In this document: positions 10,531 through 22,481 of the stretch, one piece after another
Layout: the number at the start of each line of letters is the position of its first letter
Numbering within the stretch: position 1 is the stretch's first letter
The notes under the pieces: model-generated
What the model saw: only the letters and a program-made list of their open reading frames with translations
Databases searched by the model: none
What the model was told of the DNA's origin: nothing
Program-made: the position numbers and the translations under genes
DNA from: Symsagittifera roscoffensis
Taxonomy: Eukaryota; Xenacoelomorpha; Acoela; Convolutidae
Length of the DNA: 64,000 nucleotides
Reading direction: 5' to 3'
Assembly (NCBI RefSeq): GCF_963678635.1
Contig: NC_087065.1
Span: 63,766,973 to 63,830,972 of the forward strand

Positions 10531-13500
10531 TCAGGCGATGCTCAAGTAGTATTTCTTGTGAAGATACACTATCATCTCCGTTTCCGCGAAGACTACGTGT
10601 AGGATAGCGTACAATTCCCTTGAGCTCAATTTGCCCCTGTTTGGGTCATACACCGGCATTGAGACCTCCGGTATTCCTTTTTCAATCATGAAGTCTCGTA
10701 GTCTTGTTAGTGCCAACATCACGTGTTCGGGATCAATTGTATTCCTGTCATTGACCCTCGTCACTAGGAAGCACAGATATTTGCCCGGGACTTGTGCTAC
10801 TGATGGTGGAAGCGCTGCCATCCCTCCCAGTCCTGGTCTCTGTCTGAAGAGAAACTCCACGTTCTGGTACTCTCTTTTGAATTCAGCTTCCAATCTTGAT
10901 TTGAAACTCATGTCCGTCGTGATGCAGATCGCGCTAGTCCTGTTTGACAGGATGAAGTCGCTATCCGTTATCATGATGTTTTCCGAGTACTCATTGGGTA
11001 TTTCAAATTTCGTTTTGAAATTCCGACCTATGGTAGGCTCTGGCTCTTCTTCTTCCAGTTCCAATTCGCTTGTTTCTCTCAATTCCTTGAGCTTCTTTAT
11101 CATCAAATTTTCGGTGTGGGTAAGTCCTACCCCCACTCCCCGGACAAAAATATTTATCGACGTCCCCGTCGATGTTGTCGGGTCTGAATTGTCCGGAGGA
11201 ATGTCCAGCGGCCTGTCTGTTGCCGTCCATCCGAAAAGAGGGTCCTCTTTGCTCATATAATTTGCCGATGAAACGTCGACTTGTTGAATGCTTTGTCCTT
11301 CGTGGCTCTCGTCTTTGACATCGCGCATCCACTCTAGTATCCTCAAGTTCGTGTTCTCCCTCCTCTCTATCTCACTCTGTTCGAGATCCGTCTCCAATTC
11401 TGGTGTCGAGTAGTCTTCCTGCGGATAGTGTCCACCATCGTCAATGACCTGCCATTCCTCTTCGGCTTCCAGTTCGCCTGTACTCAGTAGTTTCTCGCCC
11501 AATTTGTCTGGCTGTATCTTATCGATCAAGAAGTCATCCCCGTATCTGTTGTACCTCATGCCGGTCCGTTTACGATTGACAGTCCTGGTTCCCAGTGGTA
11601 TTGGTCGATCTGGCTCCATCCACTTCGGCACCTCATCTTGCTCCGGGTCGTTCCAGTCTTCTTCTACAAACGATCCTGCTTCAGACTCCACCTCTATCTT
11701 TTCATTGTCGTCCAAACTCAAGTTCTCATTACCATCATTTTTCTCTCTGGTGCCTTTTTCATTCACTTCACACGCTGGCTCTACCACCAGGTACTCGAGA
11801 CCCTCCATGTCCTTAGGTATGCACCAGTCCTCCGGGGACGGGACGTGAGGCTTCAGATTTTCATAATGTGCTGCTCGCCCAGTACTCAAGCGGTAGAACC
11901 GTCCTTGTTGATGCACTTCCGTTATCATGAATGGTCCCCTCCACTTCTTGAGTAGTTTCTTTGTTCCTTTGGGCGGTATGACATTTTGGAAGACCCACAC
12001 GTATTGGCCCACTTCATATGGCTTTGCTTGTAATATTTTTTCGTCATATTTTCTGCGTTGTCTCATTTGCGCTTGCGCCGTGTTCCTCCTGCATAGCTCG
12101 TTTAGCTCCTGTTGTCTTTTGATCGCTTCTTTCACGTATGCCTGAGGCGACGTCCTTTTCCCCTCGTATTCCGGGTAAAAGAATGTCAGAGGCATTGCTC
12201 TCTCACTGCCCGTCAACATCATGAAAGGACTGATGCCCGTCGTTGAGTGCTGTGTACTGTTGTAGGCCCCTACTACCTGTGGCAGGTATTTATCCCAGTC
12301 CGTCATGTATCTTGAGCAGTACACCCTTAACATGTTGACCAGTGTCCTGTTCTGTCTCTCTACCAACCCATTGGTCTGTGGATGGTAGGTCGTCGAGTGT
12401 GCTTGAGCAATGTGCGATCTCCTCATCAATTCTTTTGTCAAGTCCCCCACAAAAGCTTTGCCGTTGTCCGACTGGAAAGTCATTGGACAACCATACCGCG
12501 ATATCCAATGCGTTATCAGATGATCACATGTCTCCTCGGCCGAGGCTGTCTGGCACGGAACCGCTTCCGCCAACTTTGTGAAGTGATCTATTATAACCAG
12601 TATCTGGTTATATCCTGACTCCGTCATGCAGATTTTTTGATGGTCTATCTGCACCACTTCATTGAACTCTGAGCTCTCGATGGACTTGAGGGGGAACTTC
12701 ATCTTCCTTGGGTCTTTTACCTGGAGGCATGCCAGGCAGGCATTCACCCATCTCTCGCAAGCTTTTCTCATTCCTGGCCAATCAAACCTGTGAAGTATCC
12801 TTTGTTGTACTTTATCTATCCCCTGGTGCCCCATCTGGTCGTGCGATCTGAAAAGCACCTCCGTTTGATACAATTGTGGTAGTATGATGAGGTTGTGTTT
12901 GTGTAATATCTTCTCCTCATCTTTCCTCTTGCATGCTACCACCCCATCAGCTGTGTGGTAGAGTAAGTCTTTCTTTTCTTTGTAGAACTGGTTCAAGATC
13001 TTGTAGCTGTCTTCCTCGAGTTCCCCCTTCTCCTTGACCCCCGACTGGATCCATTTGGATAGGTTACTTGTCATTTTGTCATTCTTTTGGGCTCTTATTA
13101 GGTCTGACAGCCTATATCTCGCCTTGACATGCTCCTTTAGCGCCATGATCTGTCCATTCATCTCACAAGGGTTCTGGATGTCATCACTCAGCTTCACGCA
13201 TATCATCCTTTTCACGATTTTCATATCATCTTCTGGCACCAGATTCGTTCTGACGTTTGAGTTGCATGATAGTTCCCTGAATGGCTTCCTTGAAACCGCA
13301 ATTTTCTCAAGTTCTTCACCACCTCGTATATCCTGTATGTCCAGATTGTACGTTCCTGAAGATGGATCCGTCTGTAACTCCCTGTCGTGGTGCCTTATCT
13401 TCTCTTCCGCCAATATCATGCACAGACTGTCTTGGTTTTCGCTGCTCTCATCTGAGTCTTCATCCCATTCTTCACTGGACAATTTTCCTTCTCCGGTTTC

Positions 13501-13866
13501 TTCTTCCGTGAACATGGTCCACTCCCCGGACTCTTGACCTAGTCCCAGGTGTTCAGTATCTTCTTTGAACGCCACTTTCTTTTTCCTAACCTTGGTCTGC
13601 TCCAGAATGTTTTCGGGGATTTTGTCAACTAGTGACCGCACGACATCTTTGCTGTCAGTGACGCTTCCTCTTGAGGAGTCAGTATTGTTCACTGTTTCTT
13701 TTCTCCGAAGTATAGTGACTTCCGGTTCCTCTTGACCCTTCTCTTGGATCACGGGCTTATCATCTGATAGTTTCTCGAACAACCTCATTAAGTTATTATC
13801 TATCTGTGCAATTCCCGCTTCTACCTGGTTAAGATCATAGCCTTTTGCCTTGAGCGTCTCCCTCAC
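10531..13866 (-). pseudogene. Element A pol 3' part: integrase + acidic linker + macro-like domain
   Basis: 1111 codons. Residues ~1-230 are a linker. Then comes an integrase: zinc-binding HHCC (SHDQMGH and CLAC), catalytic core with QIDHQ, SDNGK and LVERQ (DDE, 35 residues between the last two), and an SH3-like GPY/F module (KWRGPFMITEV). A ~300-residue acidic region follows. The last ~150 residues resemble a TARG1-type macro domain: TADMSF near 985, PGKYLCFLVTR, and SMPVYDPNRG near 1070. The loop that carries the catalytic Asp in TARG1 reads DPNRGK here. This is the longest open part of A's ORF1; it is cut off from RNase H by stops at 13912-13914 and 14161-14163. Confidence 0.8.
11108..11153 (-). 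promoter_or_regulatory. Candidate central polypurine tract (element A copy)
   Basis: Minus strand: a T-rich start, then GTCCGGGGAGTGGGGGTAGG. All 46 positions equal C's copy, and 45 of 46 equal B's, although the flanking codons differ widely between A/C and B. Confidence 0.55.
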
Positions 13867-13911
13867 GATCTTCGACTTGAGTATTATCTCTATCGGAATC
13901 CTTCTGCTCTT

Positions 13912-14157
13912 CTACAAGATGGTCTTTCCTGGAGGTTCTTTAGGTAATTCAGGCTGATCTTCAATCGGTTTGCCTGATTTGTCCAGCCATCTCGTGGGTG
14001 GAAGACTGTCGTACGTTTCCTTGTCCATGAAGGAGAAGCCATCTTTGATTTCAGGTCTGTCTGCCTCTCTTTGCTCTTGTCTCTCATAGAACTCCGTCTT
14101 CTTACTCAAGCTGTCGGCATTCTGATGTTTATCTCGTGTTCTATGCTCAATTATCAT
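13912..14157 (-). pseudogene. Element A RNase H C-terminal fragment
   Basis: Encodes the end of RNase H (block IIEHR, then KHQNADSLSK) and the start of the linker to integrase. It lies between a TAA at 14161-14163 (Tyr codon in C) and a TAG at 13912-13914 (Arg codon in C). It is part of the broken pol frame, not a gene of its own. Confidence 0.75.
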
Positions 14158-14223
14158 GTTTTATCCGTCCAGGCGAACTATCCACCCAACAATGTAACTT
14201 TGCTCCATTGAGTACGTTTTCAG

Positions 14224-15552
14224 TCAGCTCAGTGCTCTGTTGTCGACTCGCAACTTGAATGGCTCACTGCCCAGGTATGCCCTGTATTTCTCGACAAAGG
14301 TAACCACCGCGAACATCTCTGCTTTCGGTGCTCCGTACTTCATTTCCGTGTCACTTAGGACTTTGCTCCCGTACGCTATTGGTCTCAAGACTGTCTTCCC
14401 ATTCCATTCTTGTTCTTGATGGAGAATTCCAGAAATCGCGACTACCGACGCATCCGTGTCCAGCACGTACAGCCCTTTCTCAGTCGGCATACCCAGTACT
14501 GGTGCCTCACATAGCTCTTTCTTCATTCTCTGGAATGACTCTTCTGCTGCGTTGTTCCACGTGAACTTCTTGCCCTTGTGTCTCATTAATTGTTGCATCG
14601 GGTATACCTTGTCCGCATAGCCTTTGATGAACTCTCTATAATAGTTAGCGAAACCCAGGAAGCTCATCAACTGGTGTTCTGTCTTCGGTGATTTCCAGGT
14701 TAGGACTGCTTCCACGGCGTCCGGATCAGGTCTGATGCCGTGCTTGTCTACCATCCTGCCCAAGTATTTTATTGAGTCCTTGAGTATCCCGCACTTTGAT
14801 GGTTTACACTTTAGCCCCGACCTTTTCATGCATGCAAACACTTCGTCAAGTCTCTCAATGTGGTCTTCTAGTGTGGGCGTCGCTATTACTACGTCATCCA
14901 CGTAGCACATTACCAGATTGCCATACTTCTTCGTCACGCCTATCAGCGCGTGTGCCATCAACCGCTGAAACGTGGCTGTGGCATTGCAAAGTCCAAACGG
15001 CATCCATTTCCATTGAAACAGACCCAACTCGCAGGCAAACCCTGTCTTGTCCCTGTCCTGCTTCCTTAGTGGTACCTGCCAAAACGCCGAGCCTAAATCA
15101 AGAGTCGTAAAAAATTTTGCATCACCTAACTTCGAGAGGCTCTCATCAATCCTAGGTATGGGATAGGCATCCTTCACCGTGACGGAGTTCAGGTACCGAA
15201 AGTCACAACAAAACCTCAACTGGTCGCCTTTCTTTTTGGCCATCACTACTCCACACGCCCACGGTGACTTGGATGGTTCTATCATGTCATACTCTAGTAA
15301 CGTCTCGATTTCTTTTCTACACGCCTCCGATTTTTGTGGGGTCATGCGCCTCGCCCCCTCCCTGTGCGGTACCGCGTTCTCCTCAAGTTCTATTTCATGC
15401 TCAACGAAATTAAAACACCCGATATCCGCTTTATGCCTCGAAAAAACTTCTTCGTTCCGCTCTAGTACGTCCTTGATGGCTTCGAGCTGTTCATCTGTCA
15501 GTTTACCTCTCAAATGTTCAATCTCCGGCAGAACCGGTTTATCAGTTTGCAT
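14224..15552 (-). pseudogene. Element A reverse transcriptase and RNase H
   Basis: 442 codons. RT: TTLDLGSAFWQ with the first catalytic Asp, MPFGLCNATATFQRLM, and YVDD at 14893-14904 (residues 217-220). The connection/RNase H part has LDTDAS and the YGSKVLSDTE block. The frame ends at a TGA (14224-14226) that replaces the Trp codon of the conserved NRALSW block. This is a typical metazoan Ty3/gypsy RT. Upstream, a one-base insertion near 15640 separates it from the protease region. Confidence 0.88.
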
Positions 15553-15616
15553 TTCATCTAGTGTGGGCCGCTCTGGAAAGTTCGAACAGCTCGACAGCCC
15601 ATCGTCCGTCTCTGAC

Positions 15617-15820
15617 TTAAGTGATTTGACAAGACCGGAAGAATTTTTTAATTTTCTGCAATCGTCTCAAGATACAAATTTTGTCCCTATGATTGGGACA
15701 ATCAACAACTTCATTTTGTTTTGAGTTCTCAGTTGTTTCATATCGGGTTTTAACCGGTAAAGCATATCCCAGTTTCCTCCCTCTCTGTATCGTGATCGGT
15801 ATATCAAGAGTATTCAACAA
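15617..15820 (-). pseudogene. Element A protease-RT spacer fragment
   Basis: 67 codons continuing the protease frame after a TGA at 15830-15832 (Cys codon in C). It holds QRGRKLGYALP and the ENSKQNEVVDCPNH block of the spacer before RT. The last ~10 residues are out of frame because of an extra base near 15640. Confidence 0.7.
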
Positions 15821-15829
15821 GACACTGAC

Positions 15830-17245
15830 TCAGAGGCCGCTCTTCGTTATCGAAAAGGATCTTCCTAAAACAGCAGCACTTTGACTATTAGCATTCGGAA
15901 CTATACACACTTGCTTGTTGTCACTTAGTTCATTGTAATTTTTCATCCTCAAGCCTACGATTGCCGCTTCATTCGCCTTTAACCTCACCCTCCTACTCAT
16001 GAATACCGGTGCTTTGGTTTCATTTGCCATTATTAAATTTACCGGTTTGATTGCGTACCTCCTATCCGGGTTCCGTATCCTGAACATTGCGTTATTTAGA
16101 TCAATCGCTACATCGAAATTCCTGATGAAGTCTCTGCCCAAAATGAATTGGTCAGATTCATCTAGGTTTTCTACCACGAGAAAGCTCATCCACAGGTTAC
16201 GTTCCCCCAAATTGAGGGCAATTATCGGCGTCCTGCCCAGCACCCAAAGGGCCCCTTTGTTTGCAGCTGACAGCCGTATTCTCGAGTCTATCAAATCACC
16301 TTTGTTAAAGCCCATTCGTTCCCAAATTTCGATTGGTATGACGCTCAAGACTGCTCCCGTATCAAGTAACCCACGTAACTGAGTCTTTTTGCCACTTATG
16401 TCTAGCACGTGCCCTGTCACATCTGCCTCCGTCCCGATGTGCATCGCATCTTCTTTAAGCATGGCGCAGTGTCCAATCGATCTCACTTTCAACTCTTCTT
16501 TCCCTACGTAGATTTGCCCAATTAGGTCTTCGTCACATGTTATCATTGTCTTGGTACAGATGTTGATTCCATCTATATTTAGCATCACCTCGTGTGGACC
16601 ATAAGCTTCAGTATGCCTGTTATCAACACGTACCGACTTGCTGCCCCCTCTCGTGAGTAGTGCTCTCAACGCTCTAGAAGTCGTTTGTGGGCTTATACAA
16701 CTCAAGTAATCTGCGTACACGTCAATGTGCATTATTGTCTGGTCGCTCGGTTCGCTCAAGTTTCTGGTTACCTCGTGGCCGCCCACTGTGATTATCGACA
16801 TTATTCTAGCCCCGATTTTCGATATGCCGAATGGCTTTCCCGTCACCAATTTTACAGTGTTACAATTCCCGGTCTTTGTCGAGCCCGGTACAGCCTCTGG
16901 TGTTGGCTTTGATCCAGTTAATGCTTCGTTGAAATTCCGTCTTTCGATCTCCTGCTTTAGTCGTTGCTCTATTTCTTTCGCAGGCAGATCCTGTTTCACT
17001 TTGGTAATTGCTTCCGTCGCCGCTTTCTCATAATTTATCTCTAGAGAGTTCCCGGCTGCGGATTCTATCGCACCATTAACATGTGTTACAGCTTTCACTG
17101 TTTTCGTCGGCAATTCCGTGCTTGGTGCTCCTAATTTCCTAGATTCGAACTCGTTTTGTCTATTCCGCTGATTCTGCACCGCCGCTAATGCCAACTTATG
17201 TTTGGGGTGACTCTGGTCCTGACCGCTTCCCAGAACAAGGGACAA
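15830..17245 (-). pseudogene. Element A retropepsin region
   Basis: 471 codons between the zinc knuckles and RT. It contains the aspartic protease motif LLDTGAVLSVIP and the downstream VLGRTPI and ILGRDFI blocks expected for a retroviral-type protease that cuts Gag-Pol. The region before it (helical, KQDLPAKEIEQRL) links it to Gag. Entry is by a one-base deletion near 17225. It ends at a premature TGA. Confidence 0.8.
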
Positions 17246-17439
17246 TCCGTTCTGAAGTGCGCTTCTTGGTTACAGAAGAAGCATCTCGCGCCTATCTTGA
17301 TGATTAAGCCACTATAGTACTCGCGTTCCTCCATCTGGCTCATGTCCTCCTCATCCGGTGCGTATCCTAGACTCTTCATGCCTTGTTTGTATGTTGTGCA
17401 GTCAGCCACGTGGTGATCCGCCGACCCGAGTTCGCGCAT
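17185..17439 (-). pseudogene. Element A Gag zinc-knuckle fragment
   Basis: Contains the second zinc knuckle, CFFCNQEAHFRTDC (CX2CX4HX4C), here with Ala in place of the Gly seen in C. The first knuckle is broken at 17425-17445: a one-base deletion turns AACTGCGGG into AACTCGGG, destroying its second Cys and shifting the frame. Confidence 0.75.
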
Positions 17440-18290
17440 GATCTGCGCTTGTCCATGTCATCTCTAGGCTTGTACCATGACGACCTCTGAGGTTGGCTTC
17501 CCCCTTGCGTGTTCCTGTTTTCTGAATATGAGTATTTCTTGGGCTTCATCAGCATGTATTCCCTTGATTTCTGTCTCATTTCTTCTGGGGTCGGTGCGCT
17601 GTCTTTCGACAATGTGTAGTATGTTGCTAACATTGTTCTTAAGTCATCACTTTTTACCCCATCAATGAACTTCGAGGCAATGCTAAAGTTTCTTCTGTTT
17701 GTCGACTCCTCTGGGTCACTCCTTCTTTTCAAGCTCTCAAGGTCATCTAGGAACCGATCAATTGACTTATCGTCCCTCTGCCTTCTCTTTTCAAATCGCA
17801 TCATCGCTTGGTGACCCTTCATGCCTGACCCGAATCGATTCAGCAATATTTCGAAGATTTTGTCCGCGGTATCGCGTTCTTCTTCTTTCTTTTCAACCAC
17901 GCATTTTAATGCGGTGCCTTCCAAATTGCTGAGTATGGCTGTGCATGCTTGTCTTTCATCATTTAAGTTATCTTGCTCTAGGTGTAATCTCATCACTTCC
18001 ACCCAAGTGTCAATGCATCCATCGGAGTCGTCTTTGAATTCTTTTGGCTTCTTGAAAGTTTTACTTGATTTTCCGTCTCTCCTATCGCTCGAGTCAGTGT
18101 TCCTCGTGGCGAAGGCCTCTAGAGTCCTGTTCATCATCTCCCAAGTGCTTGCCCACGTCATGGCATCCGGACCTGCGTTGCTGTTAGCTGTTGAGTCCCC
18201 CGGACCACTCATTGTGTTTGATGTTCCATTTTTCATGATTGTTTTAGCAGCCGTTGGTGCTATGCTTACCGCATCCCGGTTTAAAGGCAA
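17376..18290 (-). pseudogene. Element A Gag core fragment
   Basis: 304 codons. The middle is a Ty3/gypsy Gag core (TWVEVMRLHLE, ILSNLEGTALK, ILLNRFGSG and FLDDLESLKRR), which would form the particle shell. The end has the first part of the zinc-knuckle region before the frame is lost. It lies in a different frame from the N-terminal Gag segment because of a one-base deletion near 18315 (TTTGTAGAA in C, TTTGTGAA here). Confidence 0.8.
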
Positions 18291-19327
18291 CGGTGTCGAT
18301 TGCCGTTTGTTCCTTTGTGGTTCACAAAGTCAACTCTGGTGCCTTGAGTGCGATCCGCTGCTGGTCTTTCTTGTGAGGTAGAATTTCTCAAGATTGCATT
18401 CAATTTCGCCTGTATTGCACACGAACTTTCGGCCTGATTCCTGTTCATTGTGTCCATTCTCTTTTCCAGGCTACCTAATTGGCTGTTGACATCATCATAT
18501 CGGTTTTTCAACTGTTGCATATCTTTTTTGATGTTCTTATCTCGTTCTTCATTGGTGGCATCTACCTTGTCCGACATCTGCTGGAGTCTCTCGTCTGTCG
18601 CCTTAGCCAGGTTAAAATAACTATCCAGATACTCGTGTTTGTTGTATTTCAACTCTTTCCTTAATAAGTCTCTATCTTCCTCACTGTACTTTAGTTTTTT
18701 GTCGATCTGATTTAGTTTTGTCATCAGGTCGCCAAGCTCAAGAGTAGCTGTTTCATGATCAGCCGTTGTCTTGTTTTCGGCTGTCGCTTCCGTTCTGGCT
18801 TGTTCTTCATTTAGGTCGGCTTCTGTCGCCTTCGTGCTCACTGTCCCAAATGTTCGTACTCTTTCAGTTTTTGATTCTTCGGCCGTGTTGTCTCTCGATT
18901 TCATTCCGACCATTATCGCCAACTTTTCTGTAAAAGATGTCTTCTTTAGTTGGGAGTCGTCTTTCACCGTTTCTCGGGTATTGCCTGTTGTGTCTTCCAA
19001 CGCGTCTATCGGCGAAAACTCCACGGTTTTTGGATTTTGATCTTCCATATGGGGCATCGGTGTGGATTCCGTTGTCTTCTTCTCCACTTCATCTACGCTC
19101 TGGTCTGGTGTCTCTAGATCGATTTCAATTGTGGGCTCCGCCTGTTTGTCTTTAGCACCTTCTCTCGTCTTGTTCTCAGTACTACTCCTCGTGCTGACCA
19201 TACTAACTGAAAAGTTATCTTTTGTCTTCTTTTGGCCCATTGATGTCGTTCCGCGCAGCGACGAGTTATAATTCGTGTTTGGTCCAGTTGACCTTTTTTC
19301 GAGCACCGGTACCCTACTCCGTCTCAT
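18281..19327 (-). pseudogene. Element A Gag N-terminal segment with coiled coil
   Basis: 348 codons starting MRRSRVPV, the same start as in C. An internal MVSTRS block recalls the N-terminal (M)xTRS motif common in Ty3/gypsy Gag proteins. Residues ~200-310 form a strong coiled coil (LNQIDKKLKYSEEDRDLLRK onward). Here the coiled coil is unbroken, while in C it is split by a frameshift. The last ~17 residues are out of frame. Confidence 0.82.
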
Positions 19328-19654
19328 TATTTCTATTTACAATTGCTCCTATTTACAATTTTACTATATACACAATTCTATTCTAAGGATAATATCTTTT
19401 GTGGAAAAATTATTAAAAGGAAATATACAACGTGATAAAAACGATGTTCCCAGTTCTCTTTCAAAACCTTTCGACAAACTTTCTTTATTTGTGGTCACAA
19501 CCGTACTGGGTTCCGACTAGTCCTGTTCTGTTTTAATTCTGTCTTAAAATACTTATTGCAATTTTACTCCAATTTTTATACCGTCCCAAGACTTCCAGTT
19601 ACCGTCCCTACTCTTCTTTGTACCGTCCCAGGCTTCTTTCTACTGTCCCAAGAA

Positions 19655-20245
19655 TGTTCGGTACTGTCCCAGTACTTTTTGTCAGTGTCCCAAGACCCCT
19701 GTCCCGAGAGTACTATCCCAGGACCACTGTCCCAAGACTGTCCCAAGACTACTGTCCTAAGACTAGTGTCCCAAGACTACTGTCCCAAGACTAGTGTCCC
19801 CAGGCTAGTGTCCCAAGACTACTGTCCCAAGACTACTGTCCCAAGGCTACTGTCCCAAGACCAGTTTCCCAAGGCTACTGTCCCAAGACTACTGTCCCAA
19901 GGCTACTGTCCCAAGACCACTGTCCCAAGACCACTGTCCCAGGACCACTGTCCCAAGACCACTGTCCCAAGACCACTGTCCCAAGACCACTGTCCCAGGA
20001 CCACTGTCCCAAGACCACTGTCCCAAGACCACTGTCCCAAGACTGTGCCGTCCCAAGACTGTACTGTCTCAAGGCTGTACTGTCCCAAGACTGTACCAAG
20101 ACTGCTCTGGTCCAAGACTATCCCAGGACTGCACTGTCCCAAGACTGTCCCCAGACTGCACTGTCCCAAGACTTCTTTGGCACTGTCCCAAGACCTCTCT
20201 GGTACTGTCCCAAGACTTCTTTGGCACTGTCCCAAGACAGTTAAC
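19655..20245 (-). repeat. Minisatellite of TCTTGGGACA units (A copy)
   Basis: Plus strand shows about 40 copies of TGTCCCAAGAC with variable 1-5 nt spacers (CTACTG, CCACTG, TAGTG), giving units of about 12-16 bp. Because the period is not fixed, long repetitive ORFs appear in several frames on both strands; these are not genes. The orthologous array in C is at 47951-48640. Confidence 0.9.
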
Positions 20246-21092
20246 AAGTGTTTGAGCGGTGGGACCTCCATCTTCTTCGTTGTAGGGACTTCTTGATTCA
20301 CTGTACCTTGTACCACCACTCAAGCTCTAGTAAAAATTTTCCCAAAAACCCTCTCTTAGTGGCCAAATGCTGACCCCCCTTTTTTAGTTACCTCTTTTTC
20401 AATGTTCCAAGCAACTTGAAACCAAAACCTGTGCGCAAGTATCTTGTGATCACCTGTTGGTATAAAAACCAAACACAAATCCTTACCAAAATGCAACAAA
20501 AATCTAAGCAAGAAAAATTAATAAAAACAAAGAGATGACCCTAAAAAATACAAAGGTGACAAATGTCTACCTTCTATCGAAAAAATGTCTGGTACTTAAT
20601 TGCCACGCGTTTTCCTCCCCCCTGCTAGCGATCTTATGGGGTATCACAAAAACTGTCTATGTCCGTTCCCCCCTACCGATCCGACCAGGGTACCTACCTT
20701 AACCTGATTCTAATTTTGGATATCCGCTTCCTATGACCAACGCGTGTAAATATCTAATGTAACTAAGTCGACGATGCCGAGCAATTAGTTACTCTAATGT
20801 GTCCCCCTTTTTACAAATTATAACCGCCAACCTCTAACTTAACCAGACCCCCTTCTAACCTCCCCCCTTTTTAGCCCCCCTTCTCAAGCCTGAAATTATC
20901 TTAAGCGCCGGGTGCTAAACCTCTCAAGAGAAAACCGTAGACCTGTCTCCAGGCCTCCTCAAGTAAAAACGTTCCTCAAAACCGGGGGATTTCGCTTATC
21001 CAATTTTACACTTATCTCCTATAATGTAATGTGGATTTTAACGATACCCGTTCTGCCCAACTTGAGAACTCGAGAACTGCCAAATCCTTCTT

Positions 21093-21352
21093 GGCTACTT
21101 TCCCACTCGACTGGTCACCTCTTCCAGTCCAGTCTCCTATTGGTTCAGCTCAAGTGCTCCTGAACCACTTTCCCACTCGGCTGGTCACCTCTTCCAGTCA
21201 AGTCTCCTATTGGTTCAGCTCAAGTGCTCCTGAACCACTTTCCCACTCGGCTGGTCACCTCTTCAAGTCAAGTCTCCTATTGGTTCAGCTCAAGTGCTCC
21301 TGAACCACTTTCCCACTCGGCTGGTTACCTCTTCCAGTCAAGTCTCCTTGTT
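21093..21352 (-). repeat. 70-bp tandem repeat, about 3.6 copies
   Basis: Exact 70-bp period at 21161, 21231 and 21301 (each begins TGAACCACTTTCCCACTCGG), with a partial copy before. Each unit contains one or two CTCAAG/TCAAG hexamers. C has the same repeat with one unit fewer (46908-47083). Confidence 0.9.
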
Positions 21353-21827
21353 TTCCAGCTAAGTTCCAAGCTATCTGAAAACCCTTGACAACGCCCCCAC
21401 ATTCGGGCACTTTATTGAGGTTACTGGGTTAAATTGCTAGGTTGATCGAAACGATCGAACTTGTAAAACAGTATGGGTATACTATTTAATTAATATAAAG
21501 GTTTGATCCAACTAATCTGGTGTCAAAGTCACTGTCTTTTTTCGTTTTATGGTTTTTGTTCCTTTTTCTATTCTTTTCTGGTTTTTGTTTTGCTTTTTGT
21601 TTTTTTGCTCGTGTTTTTGTCCCCCTAGTTGCCCTCTTTTACTCGGTTAGCTAAGCCTCGTTCGGAGAGCGTACCAGGAAGTTTTCTCGAGTTTTCTTAA
21701 AAAGCTATCACGGTACAGCCGGAAGGTTTGCACGTTCCTGCCGAACCGTACCACCGGTACTCTAGAATGGGCATGCAGCCCGAAGCTGTCTCAAGTGGGT
21801 TCGACTCCGTAGTCTTGATGTCGTAAA

Positions 21828-21842
21828 CACTCAGGAGCGCCA
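21828..21842 (-). promoter_or_regulatory. Primer binding site of element A
   Basis: On the element's strand TGGCGCTCCTGAGTG starts 11 nt after the LTR end (ACA at 21854). It begins with TGG, complementary to a tRNA CCA end. B and C have the same site with one base different (CTGGGTG). I do not assign the tRNA. Confidence 0.8.
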
Positions 21843-22140
21843 TAAAAACACTATGTAACATTCGTCTACTGTAGTCACACATGAGGCTTAAGAAAAATAG
21901 GCCCTATAACCATTGGCTCAAGAGTCAGGGACACAATCTCTTGTGTTTTCCTACCTCAAATCAGTCGGAGCCAATTCGGTTCGCTTGTGACATGAGACTA
22001 CGACCCGTTACAGCTTAAAGGCTACTACCAAAATATCCCCCCACTCTAGAAATAAGAACGTCCCCATACTTAGGTCTCTAGATACCCAAAATACATGAAC
22101 GCCGTTAAAAACCGGGTCGGAACAATCCGTTAAGTTACTT

Positions 22141-22146
22141 TTTATT
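22141..22146 (-). promoter_or_regulatory. Candidate poly(A) signal in A 5' LTR
   Basis: TTTATT on the plus strand, AATAAA on the element's strand; same place relative to the hairpin as in the other A/C LTRs. Confidence 0.5.
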
Positions 22147-22478
22147 AGACAGTGGAACTTTGATCCATTTCAGATGGATCAACCTAAAACTCGCCTTACC
22201 TCAACATAACAATCATAAGACACACTCTAGAAATTTAAATTGGGTACTCACAACGTAGCACGCTCAAGAACTGGGAGTAATTAAGTTAGTAAACAACTCG
22301 AGAATTAAATAATGTAACTAAATGAGTTTAATGTTTGTTAGTTTCAATAACAGGAACAAGTTTGAACTCTAGAGTATAGTTTCTCGTGAACCATTGGGAC
22401 ACTCAAGCTGTCCACCTTTCCATCGAAGGTTTGCTCTAGTCCAGTTTGAATGATAATCCAGTCGAGCAACAATAGTCC

Positions 22479-22481
22479 AAT
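22479..22481. repeat. Target site duplication of B, left copy (AAT)
   Basis: The uninterrupted A 3' LTR reads CCAATTCTCGGG at 524-535. Here CCAAT is followed by B's LTR; on the right B is followed by AATTCTCGGG. The shared bases are AAT, or AATT if B's first T is counted as target. Confidence 0.7.

Larger units (their letters stand above)
19328..21827 (-). other. Element A 5' leader
   Basis: 2.5 kb between the primer binding site and Gag with no supported coding sequence. It holds a ~590-bp minisatellite nearest Gag and a 70-bp tandem repeat nearest the LTR, each listed separately. The same order occurs in C. The section between them is AT-rich with T- and C-rich runs; I see nothing else there. 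Confidence 0.75.
1..22481 (-). mobile_element. Element A: giant Ty3/gypsy-like LTR retrotransposon, minus strand
   Basis: Read on the minus strand from right to left: 5' LTR part (22481-21854), primer binding site, repeat-rich leader, gag, protease, RT, RNase H, integrase with macro-like tail, a gap, ORF2, polypurine tract, 3' LTR cut by the window edge. The outer 228 bp of the 5' LTR lies at 45308-45535, because element B inserted into it. The two LTRs differ by about 9 substitutions and a ~33-nt indel over some 730 aligned bases (about 1.2%). At least 15 stops and frameshifts break the ORFs, so this copy is defective. It is the same family as element C. Confidence 0.9.
21854..22481 (-). repeat. 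Element A 5' LTR, inner part
   Basis: R/U5-side 628 bp of the LTR, ending on the element's strand in GAATGTTACA. It is nearly identical to the 3' LTR at 1-526. The U3-side remainder is at 45308-45535, separated by the 22.8-kb element B. It holds an AATAAA at 22141-22146 and the 9-bp hairpin at 22160-22182. Confidence 0.9.

Noticed and set aside
13900-15840. Alternative genetic code suggested by many in-frame stops
   Set aside because: TAA, TAG and TGA all occur, at Cys, Trp, Tyr and Arg positions of the homologue and not at shared sites, as expected from decay.
19556-20323. Long repetitive open frames across the minisatellite on both strands (also at 47872-48617)
   Set aside because: They exist because the repeat unit lacks stops in several frames; the variable period changes the frame and A and C do not keep the same frame.
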